Part shown: piece by piece, positions 26,647 to 38,350 of the stretch
Numbering within the stretch: position 1 is the first letter of the stretch
Layout: the number at the start of each line of letters is the position of its first letter
Assembly (NCBI RefSeq): GCF_050624435.1
Contig: NC_134534.1
Span: 64,441,501-64,505,500, forward strand
Direction of reading: 5' to 3'
DNA: 64,000 bases
Source: Tenrec ecaudatus
Taxonomy: Eukaryota; Chordata; Mammalia; Afrosoricida; Tenrecidae
Made by a program: the position numbers and the translations under genes
The notes under the pieces: generated by a model
The model's database searches: none
What the model was told of the DNA's origin: nothing
Seen by the model: only the letters and a program-made list of their open reading frames with translations

Positions 26647-27675
26647 TTTCGATAATATTGAATAGCATAAGGGACTTCAATCAGGTACTGCCAAATTGGA
26701 AGTACTATTTTTTTTAATCTCCAACACTGCCCCAGCGCTTCCTAGTTTTAAGTATAGCCCATTAGAATTCACTCGATGGCAGTGACTGCTTGTGTATTTG
26801 AATATATGAGATGAGCTGTGTACAACTCCCTCATGCGTGCATACAATTCAGATTCTTGTTTTTGAGCCCTTACACGGGAGCTAGATTTTGAGAAGGCCCA
26901 CAGGCGTTCAGTATGGCACAAATGGACAGTTACATGCTCCGATCTGCTTGAAATTGTCTTCTTTAAAATAGCAGATCTCATCTGCATGGAAGAGGAGTGC
27001 GGGAGACTGAGCCTCCCAAGAATGGCCATATTCTATGCAGCAAAGATTAGCTCACTTGTGTATTAAAAGGAAGGAATGGTGGGAGCCTGACACGGACAGA
27101 TGGGACTCTGCAAATGCCAAGGTTGGTAGAAAGGAGAGCTGCAGCGAAGGGCTGAAGAAGCAGCAGGAGAAGGAAGTAACATTGAGAGTAGGGTGGGTGT
27201 GGGCCCTGAAGGAAAGGGTGCTTGAAGTTTACCACGGACAGCAGAGCTCAAGCATGAAGAAAGGCATGGAGGAACGCTTTGCCATCAGAATTTTATTCAG
27301 GATGGTGTCACTTGTGAGACACAAGAAAACGTTTACAAATGGGCATTTTTGTATTTTAGGCTTATTGAAGTAGGTCCACAGTTTTGTGCGGCTTGAGGTA
27401 TAAATTTAGCATAGACTATTAAAAAATGTTCATACTATTCTGTAAAAGTAAACCTTTTTCTTTGAGACCACAGAAGGAAAATAAAAGATCATGTAAGTGT
27501 TGACTGTTAGCATTAAATGAACGGACATGTTTACTTCACTGAGCTAAATGAAGTTGCTGACACTTGACCTTCTGATGTACGACAATTTCATATGGTTTAA
27601 CTTACTATTTCCCGACTCGTAAAACATCTCTCTCCTTTTTTGAAGGCCTTTACTGTAAGGCTACTATGTACTTCT

Positions 27676-27850
27676 GTAAACCCTGGCGATATACTGGATT
27701 AAGGGTTGGTCTTCTGACCCCAAGGTTGAGATTCAAGCCCACCAAGGCGCTCCTCGAGGGAAAGATGAGACCGTCTGTCCTGTCAAGAATGATAGTCTGC
27801 TCTGGCTGACTGGGTGGCCGAGTGAGAATGGACGCGATGGCAGTCGAGTG
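27676..27850 (+). mobile_element. AfroSINE, plus orientation, diverged
   Basis: aaccctggcgatatactggattaagggttgg, cctcgagggaaagatgagaccgtctg and gaatggacgcgatggcagtcgagt keep the SINE order. The head and the middle are eroded. Confidence 0.65.
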
Positions 27851-28098
27851 GCTGAAACACTGGTTGCAGGGTGTTGGATGTTTACCATGTGCATAGATAG
27901 AGGCTTCTGCCATGGAGTTGCTAACCGTGTCGTCGTGACCTTACAGAGAGTAGTTGGTAAGGCTGTGATCTTTGCAGAAGCAGACATATTCCCCCGCGCG
28001 GAGTCGCTGCTGAGTTCAAACCACTCGCCTGTCAACTGGCAGTGGGATGCTTAACCACTTCACTACCGGAAAGAACTCCTTAAGCTTGGGAATGCACA

Positions 28099-28289
28099 AC
28101 CACAAAACCAAACTCCCGGCCAAAAGTTGATTCCACCTCATCATGCTCCTATAGAGGGTTTCTGAGGCTGTAAATCATTCTGTGAGCTGCCAACCTCGTC
28201 TTTCTCCCATGGAGCAGCTGCTGGTTTGAACCCATGACCTTGCAGTTAGCAGCCCAACCCTGAGCCCACAGTGCCAGCAGGGCACTTCG
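28099..28289 (-). mobile_element. AfroSINE, minus orientation
   Basis: Reversed landmarks: aaaagttgattccacctcatcatg, tagagggtttctgaggctgtaaatc, gagcagctgctggtttgaacccatgacc, gtgccagcagggc. It is nearly complete. Confidence 0.8.
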
Positions 28290-29655
28290 TGTGTATGCTA
28301 GGTGAAAAGCCCTTATGAGAGATTCCATTTTTATTTGCAACTCAAGCAATTGTCAAGTTAATATTTCTTGTTCATCAGCCTAAGCTTTCACAGAGGGTCT
28401 CTCCCGTCCTCTCTGCGAGCATTGTTCTTTCAGATCATGGTAGACCTTGCTCACCAAGCATTGGATCTCCTTGCTTTGGGTTTGGCACCTAGCATCTTGC
28501 TGGTTTCCCTGGCTGCCTGCTAACTTTGAGAGCTGGGGACATAACCGTTGGTGACGCACTAGCACTCTGCTAGGTGTACTTCTGGAATCTTCCGTTCCAT
28601 TTTCACCTTACATCGTACTGTTACAGTGGAGGCAGTCCGGCCTTGGCATGAGGAAACAACCTGTGAAGGATGCTCTAGTCAATGATGTTGTAAATTATTC
28701 ACTTTCATGATGAGTAGAAAGGGCTGGCATCTGCCTAACCGCAGGACTGCCGGGCTTAAAGATGTTCCTGATGACCCAGGCCTCGTAAAACTCTTATCCA
28801 ACTCCATCTAAGCCACACTCCCCGTCGACATCATTTTGATGTAGATGTACCATTACGATACATGGTTTCTGTTCAAGAAATCTTTGGCTTACAACCCTAC
28901 TTTGAGCCGTTTTGTGACTTCTTAAAGATGACACTACTGAAAAACACTCCAATTGGCCTCTGATATTTTTTTAGTTTACAGTTTTAGACCCGTTCCTAGA
29001 TCCCTGGCTTTACTGAAGGTTTCAGATGCAGAGTTTTGACTTGTTTTTTGGAGTAAGCTGAAGGATCAGTCCCCTTATGGTACCTCTGAGTTTAGCGTTC
29101 TGTTGCCTTTAAAACCAACAATAACCAACCTTTTCTAAAAATAAATAAATAAGCTGCTGTTGATACAGTAGAGATTGCCACTCAGGGGAACAAGTTTTAG
29201 CTTTATTATTGCCACAAACCGTGGGCCTTTATAACCCTTGACTATATGCTTCCTTCTTCCTGGCCCCTCCGGCAATTCTCGTTATTGATGTATGTGTTTT
29301 TAAAAAGACCAGTCATGGCACACTAAGAGCTGGGGAACGACGACGGGGCTCCTAGTAACCAGTTCATCCTTAACAAGAAAGGGTGCTACGTGGTCAGTAA
29401 TTATCAGTCATTTCCATTTGACAGTCTGTCCAGACAGTGTTCATCATTCTTCTGTCTTGGTTTTGGTTGTTTAGTGCTTCAGAGACTTTTGTGTTATTCG
29501 TCCTAGGGAAATGGCTCTCCCTTCGAACCATCTCCCTCCCTCCAGCAATACCCTCTCTGCAAGGAACAGGCGTTTACAGTAGGACGCAAGACTTCCGTGA
29601 TAAAACAGTAGCTGCAGATAGTGTTCCAGCAGGTTCACACTGAGAGAGTGTGGAC

Positions 29656-29845
29656 CAGTGCTCCTCAACCTTCCTAATGCAGGACCCTTGAATACAGTTC
29701 CTCAGCTTGTGGTGAACCCCCAACCATAAAATTATTTTCATCGCTGCTTCATAACTAATTTTGCTACTGGTATGAAGCAGGTGACCCCTGTGAAAGGGTC
29801 ATTCGACCCCCAAAGGGGTTGCGACCCATAAACTGAGAACCGCTG
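29656..29845 (+). mobile_element. SPIN-like hAT MITE, copy 2
   Basis: cagtgctcctcaaccttcc at the left and actgagaaccgctg at the right, with gtggtgaacccc, ccataaaattatttt, gtgaaagggtcattcgaccc and caaaggggttgcgacccat between. The flanks gtgtggac and gtgcagat differ at three sites, all transitions, consistent with a decayed 8 bp duplication. 190 bp, non-coding. Confidence 0.83.
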
Positions 29846-30046
29846 GTGCAGATTGTAGGGGGACTAATGAATTACTGACCCTTACACTTTTCTATAGGTT
29901 TTTCTTCTGACCCCCAAAGTATTATGTTAATCAGATTTAGCAAACAGTTTGATTTCCCTCGTATGCATGCTCTTTTACTGAGTCGGTTCTGTGCTCCTGG
30001 TGTAACCCCAACGGCTCTGTTTTATATATTAGGAAGCCACCCTTAG

Positions 30047-30450
30047 AGAAGGAGCCTTGTAGCATAGTGGGTATGGGTTGGGTGTGAAGTGCAAGCTCAA
30101 CAATCCTAAACCGACCAGCTGCTCCTCAGGAGAAAGATGAGCCTTTCTAGCCCTGTAGAGTTTATCATCTCTGATGGCTCCTTGGAGCTAAGGCGGGACG
30201 GTTGAGGGGAAATGGGCACTAAAACCGATGAGGCGAAGAAAGAAAAATGTTCTAAAACTGCTTGTGGTGATGACTGCACAAATGTTGATATGATTGAATC
30301 TTTGAATCAACATGATACATGAATTACATGCCGATACAACTGTTGGGGGAGGCGGTGTATGTTACAATCTCGGAAACCTACAGGGGCAGTCCGACCCTGT
30401 CGTATTAGGTCTCTGTGCGTCGGAATCGACTGGAGGGCCGTGAGAGAGAG
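30047..30450 (+). mobile_element. AfroSINE split by a LINE-tail insertion
   Basis: The SINE head is at 30047-30168 (ggagccttgtagcatagtgggtatg... gagaaagatgagcctttctag... tgtagagttta). Its tail resumes at 30361 (gttacaatctcggaaacctacaggggcagtccgaccctg... cggaatcgactggagg). The ~195 bp between them ends like the LINE 3' ends in the window (gtgatgactgcacaaatgttgatatgattgaat). Confidence 0.75.
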
Positions 30451-31157
30451 ACTCAGAGATCTTGAGACCTGCGTGCTGGACCTGGACACCCACGGCTGTC
30501 CTGCCTTCAGGATGTAACCTTTGGTAGATGACTGATAAAGCAGACTCTGGAGCCCTGGAGTGCTGCTTAGTGCATATGCTGACTTCTCTTCGCATGAAAA
30601 TACCAGGCAGGATCGGGTAGCGCCATGTCTCAGCTGTATGAGAGTCCAAGCCCTTCGCTTTCAGAGGACTCAGGATCAGCCTGCCCCGTCTCTTCAATTG
30701 CACTTGATAGGGGCTCAGTTTTCATTCCATTAGCACTTGCTTCCAGTATTTCTTAAAGTATTCCTGTCATTTTGCTCGTATTTCGTATTTGGTAAATTTT
30801 TATCTCCTCTACCCTCGCATCCAGTAATTTTTTGAGAGACGTATCCCAAACACATTACCATTCTTGAGAAAGATATTTTATGGAGGATTTTCTGGAAAAG
30901 CCTTGGGTTACAAGAGCAAATAGTAAGTGAGCCTTAGAGAATCACCCTCGGGTGGAAATGAGCAGGTCGTTTACAGAGGAGATCAGCAAACACAGTCTTG
31001 TATGACCTGAGCCTCAGAAGTAACCACTGTCACCACAAGGGTAGAAAATGCATGGTGAAAGGACTGGGAGAGAGCACCCTGCGTGGCCGAGAACCACAAG
31101 TGTTTGCTTCACTGTCTCGACTTAGAAGAAGGAGAATAAAGCGCAGCGATGGAGTTC

Positions 31158-31312
31158 ATAATAGTGCTCAACACACTGAACTGCTAACTGAAGGGTGGGA
31201 AGTCTGAGACCCTTCGGAGGCAGCTCCAAAGGCAAGTCTGCTGCCAGCAAGTTCAGCCAGTGAAAACTGGAGCTCGGTTGAGGGTCGCCATGAGTGGGCA
31301 TCTACTCAATAG
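31158..31312 (+). mobile_element. Diverged AfroSINE fragment
   Basis: actgaactgctaactgaaggg, cggaggcagctccaaaggcaag and gagggtcgccatgagtgggcat fit the middle and 3' portions of the SINE. The head is poor. Confidence 0.5.
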
Positions 31313-31900
31313 TAGTCCTTGTTTTATATTGCTTTCTTTTGTTTCCACGCTCCACCCTCCCTCCGCGCCTGTGATTAGGCTCCCTGACCTAGCAGGCTGC
31401 TTGGCCGGGCAGCTCCATCTTCCTCAAACTTTTAACAAGGAGGACAGCCTCTCCTGTCCACGAGTGCCTTCCAGGTGGTGCCCACAGCACCTAGACAGGT
31501 GATGTCAGGAGGGAGCCTCGCCTGTTCCCTACTCCAGCCCTTGCCCACCATGGGCATCACAGGCAGAAAGGGAAGGAAGCAACCAGACAGAATGTGGAGG
31601 GACGCGTGGGGCAAGTGACCTGGTGTGTGTGGATGCGCTTGTTGCATCACTGTTCAAAGTAAAGGTGGGACTTAATGCCCCTAATTTGGGCTTTATATAT
31701 TAAGGCAGCACCTACTTTTCATGTAGTGTTTGGTTTTTTAAAGCTATACTAAAAAAAAAGACCTTTGAGATTAAATAGGATACAAATTACTGCTATTTTT
31801 ATTATCAAAAAGAATTAAGAATAATGTAGAGACTGGTATGCTGCAGTCACCATTATCAACTCATAGATAACTTGTGTTTCCTTGTATTTCCCTTTCCACT

Positions 31901-31912
31901 CCCCCCCCCCCC
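31901..31912. repeat. Poly(C) run
   Basis: About a dozen consecutive C residues sit within otherwise mixed sequence, with no attached repeat that I can identify. Such homopolymers are prone to length error. Confidence 0.8.
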
Positions 31913-32050
31913 AGAGTCTTTTGAGGGAAATTTCAAAGAGCTCGTTTAAAAACAACCACAGAAACACATGGTTCTTATAGAAAACTCTAAGCGACTTCGT
32001 GTAAGGGCATATAAGAAAATAGATGGAGATTTTAAATAACAACGTTAGAA

Positions 32051-32127
32051 GCAGGCTTCAAGAAGTTTGCGGGAAAATCCCTTTCCCCTTTCCTTCCCCT
32101 TTTCCACGAACTTCTTGAAGCACCCCC
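32051..32127. mobile_element. Palindromic mariner-like MITE, copy 1
   Basis: caggcttcaagaagtttgcgggaaaa at the left is mirrored by ttttccacgaacttcttgaagcac at the right, with a short central C/T-rich spacer. The whole 77 bp folds into a hairpin. The end sequence recurs at 34334, 46548, 53365 and 57855. Confidence 0.7.
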
Positions 32128-34129
32128 TTGCATTCCACATGCACATTGCCCATCTTCCTGCTTCTCCACTTCCGCTGCCGTGGAAAACTAGTCCCAGGCA
32201 GGCGTGCCATCTCCTGCGGGATTGTTCCAGCAGCCTCAAACGGGGCGCTTTTCTCCCACTCGCGACTCCTCCGCGACAGTTCACACAAAAGCCAGTCATC
32301 TTTTGTTTTAAATGTGAATCGGATCAGGACACTTCCTACTTAAAAGTATTTTCGGTGGTTTCCCATGGCACTTGAATATGCAGGAGGCTTTAAGTAAAGA
32401 AGACCCCGTGTGAGTGGTGGCCTCAGCCTTCCCCTACTCATTGCACCCCCACCCCACTCCTGTTCTAAGTATTTGCATATTCCACTCCCTGGGTGCCCTG
32501 CCCGCGCCCACCTGGCCGGGCCTTAGATGACCTCCCCTCAGGTTCACGCTTTAAAGGTTCTTCTTGAAACGTTTGGCCAGTTCCAACTCCAGCCACACTG
32601 ACCTTGCTCAGTCTAGACGCCGCGCCCCGCTAGTCTACACTGCACTTGTGTCCCAGGTTGATGCTAGCTCTCAACTGCAGTGGGAAAGACAGACAGACCC
32701 CGCGGCAGCTCGCTCTGTGCTCAGCCTCTCCTGCAGTAGTAGCTGCTCTGGTAAATAGATGAGGACCCGGTGAATTATATTCGCACTGCTTGGGATGTGA
32801 ACACTGCCAGGGCTTTCCATTCAGTTTTGCTGGGTCTTTAGGTCTTGACGGAAGGTAAATTTCCCCATGCTACCATTTGTCAGAGAAGGGCAAAAAACAC
32901 AAGTCTATGCTAAAGGTGCCGTATTCCTTCAGTCAGCATCATTAAGGGTGCCTGAAGGCTAAGCAAAGCTGCCTTGCCCCTATTTTTCATAATGAGCTGG
33001 CCTAGCAGTGCATGAGTGATTCTCTTACATGGAAACTCCGAGAAGTCCATTTGTACCCTTGCTACTGCAATAACGGGTGCATCCCGTGGATATGATATCA
33101 GCACATAGGTGGCAAGTCAGATCTTAAACCAAACCCACTGCCCTGGACCACGCCACACCACCTCCAAGGCTGTGTGAATTATGGGAGCAGGCTGACAGAC
33201 TCAGCCTCCTCGACCCTTTCTGGTCTCCGCCCAGCACCACCCCCTTTTAACATCCCAAGTTTTTATTCTTTTTGTAAGTTTTTTTGTCCTGCCACTTCCT
33301 TTGACCATTTTTCCTTAAGCTCCAATATAGCTCCAATATTAATCATTTAACAAACGAGACTGCTGTGATTGATAAAACAGATCCTCAAAAAATTATTTAC
33401 CTCCACTCACATCTCACGGATTGGTGATTACAACCCAAAGTCAACCCTACACTGTAGCCATTAGGGATCCCCTTCTATCATGGGAATCCTGTTTCAGGAG
33501 AAAATTCAGCCTCTGCCAGGTTACTGTGAAGGGCTTGTAGTTTGGAACTCTTAAATCCTCTTAGACAAAAGGGTTTCTGTCCTCATTTGCAAGTCAGAAT
33601 TCCAGTTTACAGCCTATCTGTTTCTTTTCCATAATGTTACTGAGCATAATGTCTTTCTAAAGCAATTCAAGAGGAACTTTCCTACTGAATTCTCTGGGTG
33701 TTTGCTGTTGGGGCTCTGGTTAAGGTCGGTTGCTACTGTACACCACTTTTGCTGGAAAACAAATTCCTTGTAACACCTTGGAAGTCGTTTTAGCAAAGAA
33801 GCTGTTAAACTAAGTAGAGAAATTTCCGAAGAAAAGAAAACACCCCGAATGTGTGACTTTTCAGCTAGTGAGAGCATTACTTTCTCTACTGAGACCCTTG
33901 TGTCAGTCCGTTCTTCCATGTCTGGGTCTTGCTGCCTGACGCTTTGTGGATCTATTGTAACCAGTGCTTCTACATTAAATTCCAGAGGCTTGGTTAGAAC
34001 ACTCAGGCCCTAGAGTGGGGCTCAGGAACATTGCTATCCCAGGCTAATGTTTGCATCATGTTTCACAGCAGGGTGGTGTTGAGGGCTATGTGAGAGAGTG
34101 GTGTACACTGTACATCCTACTACGCAGGT

Positions 34130-34329
34130 AAAAGCAGCTGCTGGTGAGTCCTTCCCAACCCAGAGTGGGCCTGAAGGGCAGATACGAACTGGTTCCCTAG
34201 GCTCGCCAGGCTCTAATCTGGACGGGAGCAGATAGCCGCATCTTGACCCTGTGCAGCTGCTGGGTGGCTTCCAACTGCCAGCCTTTCACAGCTGCCAAGC
34301 GCTTAACCGGGGCCCCACCATGGCTCCTG
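34130..34329 (-). mobile_element. AfroSINE, minus orientation
   Basis: Reversed landmarks: ctgctggtgagtccttcccaacccagag, ctgctgggtggcttccaactgcc, gcgcttaaccggggccccaccatggctcc. It abuts the MITE at 34334. Confidence 0.72.
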
Positions 34330-34333
34330 ACAT

Positions 34334-34838
34334 AAGGGGGCTTAGAAAAGTGAGTAGAACACAGGGAATGCAGGACAGATGAACCCTTCGGGACCAGTGG
34401 TGAGAGTGACAATACTGGGAGGGTGGAGGGAAGGTGGGGGAGAAAGGTGGAACCGATTACAAGGATCTACATATAACCCCCTCTCTGGGGGATGGACAGC
34501 AGCAAAGTGGGTGAAAGGAGGCAGAGGACAGTGTAAGACATGACAAAATAATCATGATTGATAAATTACTAAGGATTCTTGAGGGAGGGGGTAGCCGGGA
34601 GGGAGGGGAAGAAAGAGGAACTGATATTAAGGACTCAAGTAGAAAGCAAATGTTTTGAGAATGATGAGGGCAACAAATGTACAGATGTGCTTGACACAAT
34701 GGATATATGTATGGATTGTGATAAGAGTTGTAAGAGCCCCCAATAAAATGATTTTTTAAAAGATAAGTGTGTAGAAAAATTTCTGCCATTTGCATTCCAT
34801 TTTTCAACAAGTTTTTTGAAGATCCCCTCCTATAGAAT
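34334..34838. mobile_element. Palindromic MITE, copy 2, split by a retroposon
   Basis: The left arm taagggggcttagaaaagtg (34333-34352) and the right arm ccatttttcaacaagttttttgaag plus atcccctcc (34790-34834) are inverted relative to each other. TA flanks the outer ends, as expected for Tc1/mariner elements. The arms are separated by the L1-type insertion at 34360-34764. Confidence 0.65.
34360..34764 (+). mobile_element. L1-type retroposon 3' end, copy A
   Basis: A 405 bp, 5'-truncated copy. It has the family's G-rich tract (actgggagggtggagggaagg), tacatataacc, gacaaaataat, gagaatgatgagggcaac, and the terminal gattgtgataagagttgtaagagcccccaataaaat followed by an A-rich tail. The flanks aagtgagtagaa (34348-34359) and aagtgtgtagaa (34765-34776) form a 12 bp target duplication with one mismatch. 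The G-rich 3' region, AATAAA and A tail are L1-like. Confidence 0.85.
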
Positions 34839-35289
34839 TGCGGTGGTCAGCGAGGGTTTTAGTCCTCCAGGATATGGTTTCAAAGTGACTGTTGACAGGT
34901 TTCAAAAGCTAACATGGACAGGAGGTAGAGACACTAGTCTGAGACGGAGGGAAAGAAAGTCTGGGAGGGAAAGAAAGTCTGGGAATCAGAAAAGGAGCTG
35001 GTGAAAAAGGAAGAGTTAGTTACAGCAGCCACTCCTGGCCACCAGTGTGCAGACCTGGGTCTGCATGAAGGCACCCTTACCCCTCCCCAGCCCCAGGTCT
35101 GTGTGGAGAGCCAATCCACAGTCAGTGGGCGATTCTAATTTCTAAGACGGGAGAAAAGGAGAAAGGCGCTGGCATGGGTTCCGATGTTTAATCACGCTGT
35201 GCTGGAGTACCCTTCTGAGGGCACTATCAGAAATGGTCATTGAGTTTTTACTCTTAATTTGGGGGCTGTGGTTTTGTTTTTTCATTTTC

Positions 35290-35600
35290 CTATTAAAATT
35301 CTGTAGCAGTTTTATTGACATTCACATATCATACAGTTTTAACATTTTAAACCTGTTTTAAAAGTTGTACAATCATCAACACAATTTTAGAGCAGTTTCT
35401 TCGTTAGCTTTCCATTCCTCCCCAGCCTTTCCTGCCATAACCCTCTGAAACTGTTAATCTAGCTACAGTTTCTATAATTTACCCTTCCTGGATTTCAGAT
35501 GAAGAAGATCATATAACCCCCACCCCCAAGGACAACAAAATAAAGCACAAAGACCTCAATCCAAAGCACAAAGACCTCAATCCAAAAGAGAGTCGAAATA
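35290..35600 (-). mobile_element. Old mammalian L1 3'-region fragment
   Basis: agcagttttattgacattcacatatcatacagtttta, gttgtacaatcatcaacacaatttta and cctggatttcag resemble the common mammalian L1 3' region read in reverse. The end, with a duplicated caaagcacaaagacctcaatcc, is a local tandem repeat. Confidence 0.55.
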
Positions 35601-36102
35601 ATGAAAACTGGAACAAATTTAAAATGGGTCAAAAGGGAGAACAAATGATACGGTGTTACATTTTAACCTAACTCCATCTGCACTCGACCGCTTTCCGGGG
35701 CTTTCTGTCGAGAGCAAGGCTGTTGACATCCCTGGTCACTTTTTCTATCGTGTTCATCCAGTAAGTTCGTATGGACCAACATTGTCCCTTTGCATATTAT
35801 AATTTAAATGCATGTTTTCTCCTCTTCACCACAGTATATCCATTTTTTGTGGGTCCTAACTCCCGCTCACCTTCTCCCTTCCCTATCAAGGAGCCCAGGA
35901 CCTGTTGGTGGGGCAGCAGCCACCTGCTGTTCTCTGGGGGCCTGCAGAGGAAGCAGCTATAAACCCAAAAGGCTAGGTCTTGCCACCAAGCAAAGGACTG
36001 AGCATGGCTGTACTGATCCTCCAGAGGCCGAACTGGGGAACACAGAGAAACTGCTGTGCCCAGCCCTGTTTCTTCAGCTAGGATTTTATATCGCCTCACC
36101 AT

Positions 36103-36454
36103 TTTTAAAATTAAATACTTTTATTGGGGGCTCTTAGAACTCTTATCATAATCCGTACATTCATCCATGTGTCAAGCGCATTTGTGCATAGGTTGCCATC
36201 ATCATTTTCAAAGCATTTTCTTTCTACTGGAGCCCTTGATATCAACTCCTTATTTTTCTCCCTCCCTCCCCACCTTACCCCCCTCCCTCCCTCATGAGCC
36301 CTTGATAATTTATAGATTATTATTTTCATATCTTACATTGTCCTCTGTCTCCCTTCACCCACTTTGCTGTTGTTCGTCCCCCTGGGAAGAGGTTATTTGT
36401 GAATCCTTATGATCGATTCCCCCTTTCTCCCCACACCTTCCCCTCCTGGTGTCA
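36103..36454 (-). mobile_element. L1-type retroposon 3' end, copy B
   Basis: The minus-orientation copy starts at its tail (cttttattgggggctcttagaactcttatcataatcc) and ends after ccctttctcc. The 9 bp flanks cctcaccat (36094-36102) and cttcaccat (36455-36463) differ at one base and read as the target duplication. It is heavily 5'-truncated. Confidence 0.8.
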
Positions 36455-36599
36455 CTTCACCATAACAGGTCATTTTTCACATAATACGGGGACAAGTTAT
36501 GTTATGAGAACCTGGATCGAACGTTCTTAGGGTATCTTGTTTCTAAAGAGCTCTTATTAAAAACCGCTGCTAGGCTCATTCAGAGTCTCACAGGCATTG

Positions 36600-38000
36600 A
36601 TGCTAGCTGGTTTTATTTACTTATTTTTCAAGCTTTTTGTTAGGAATTAGACAGGGATTTACATAGCAGTTCATCGTCTATGCATTCAACAATGTAAACA
36701 ATGTGTCAACCCCTCCATTGGCTGTTCTGGTTTCCTCTCCCCCCTTTCTCTCATCTTCTAATAGTATATCAACTTCCCCTTCATTAAAGTTTATAACCTG
36801 TCAATGCTCTAGCCCAGGGTCAGCAACCTTTTGAGACAGAAGGCCAATCCTGCCCCTCACAACTATGTAAAAATTATTTGAGAGACAAAAATAGACTTTT
36901 ACAAATAAATGAAATCACTGTTATCTAAGTAACATCCTTGGGAGGGAGGAGGAAGCACTAGAACTGACTGAGGGCACAACTTACTGTAAAAGCGATTTAC
37001 CCATGGTGGTGGAGGTGGGGCTGTTCTAAAATGACATGGTCAAGATTGTACACTTCTCCTTGATATGGTCCAACAGTTGAATTATATGGCATGTAAACTA
37101 TGTGCCAATAAAACTTAATGATAACAATATCCTTTAAAATGTTTCACTTTTACTTCAGAGCCACAAGTGCAGTCTGAAAGCACCATGAATGGCTCGCAAG
37201 CCGCAGTTTGCTGGCCCGTGCCCTAACCTGCCGCCTAACCTGTGGCTTCCCCTCGCCTCCCCTCCCCTCCCTGGTAGCTATCAAAGTCTGTTTCTAGGGG
37301 TGTGAAAACCTGTTCTTGATTTTTTTTTAATACTAATGATCTCACACAATATTTTTCCCTTTTCCTTTACCTACCTTTGCTCGGCCTCATGTCCTCCAAA
37401 TCCCTCCAGGAAGTGCTTGACAATTTCATTTTTCCCTTACAATGTGCAAGATTCCTTTCTGCGTTGTACCAAAGCTTGTTTATCCATTCCTCCACCAATG
37501 GTAGTTCAGGTTATTTGTGTCTTCTTGCTGTTGTGAATGAGCATGGGGGCTCTCGTGTCTGCTTCTACCATGTTCTTGATTTCTGTAGAGTATATACCAA
37601 GTAGCGTTATTGCTGAACCATAAGATTAATTCTAGACCCAATTGTTTGAGGACGTGTCATGCCACTAACTACCGTGGGTGTACTGTTTCACAGTCTTGCC
37701 AGCAGTGTGGTGGGAGGGGTCCCAGTTTCTCCGCACCCCCTCCAGTGTTGGTTGTTTTCTGCTTTTTCAAACTTTGATATTGCTGTCAGGATGAGGTATC
37801 TCATTATTGTCTTGATTTTCATCTCTTGGGTGGCGAGTGATCATATTTATTTTTTCCTATGTTTGTTGACACCTGATTGTGTTATTTGATAAACTGTGCA
37901 TGTCCTTTATCCATTTCTTACATATTGGGGTGTTGAAGTTTTCTGTAGGTTTTAGAGATTAATCCCTTGTGCTAATGCCATTGAAGGTCGGCTTGCTTTC
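36600..38000 (-). mobile_element. Old L1 fragment, interrupted by hAT
   Basis: 37221-38000 carries the reversed L1 3' landmarks ttgtttatccattcctccaccaatgg, cttgctgttgtgaatgagcatggg, tagagtatataccaagtagcgttattgctgaacca, cttgccagcagtgtggtgggagggg and ggatgaggtatctcattattgtc. The same element appears to continue left at 36600-36814. The hAT element at 36815-37220 interrupts it. Confidence 0.72.
36815..37220. mobile_element. Non-autonomous hAT transposon, itself interrupted
   Basis: The ends cagggtcagcaacc and, reverse complemented, cacgggccagcaaac form a ~15 bp imperfect terminal inverted repeat. The flanks ctctagcc (36807-36814) and ccctaacc (37221-37228) are 8-mers with two mismatches and a central TA. 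A LINE 3' tail (36941-37125, ending tgtgccaataaaacttaatg) sits inside it. The hAT family is not the same as SPIN. Confidence 0.72.
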
Positions 38001-38159
38001 ATGATGAACAAGTAGGTTCAGTCAATACAGATGGAATGAAGGTTAGTCTTGGGCCATAATAAATGGGTGCACTGTGCAGTTAGCCAGACATTTGCAACAT
38101 CATTTTTTAAAACCTGGATGATGAATCAACAGGGAGGGCAAGGAGAAGATGCTCAATAT

Positions 38160-38350
38160 CAGTGGTTCTCAACCTGTGGGTCGTGACCCTTGGGGGTCAA
38201 ATGACGCTTTCACAGGGGTCGCCCAATTCATAACAGTAACAAAATTACAGTTATGAAATAGCAACGGAAATAATTTTATGGTTAGGTGGTCACCACAACA
38301 TGAGGAACTGTATTAAAGGGTCACGACATTAGGAAGGTTGAGAACCACTA
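38160..38350 (-). mobile_element. SPIN-like hAT MITE, copy 3
   Basis: Opposite orientation to the other two: cagtggttctcaacctgtggg, tgacccttgggggtcaaatgacgctttcacaggggtcgcc, then ataattttatggttaggtggtcacc and ggaaggttgagaaccacta. The flanking 8-mers ctcaatat and ctctgtat differ at two positions. 191 bp. Confidence 0.85.
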
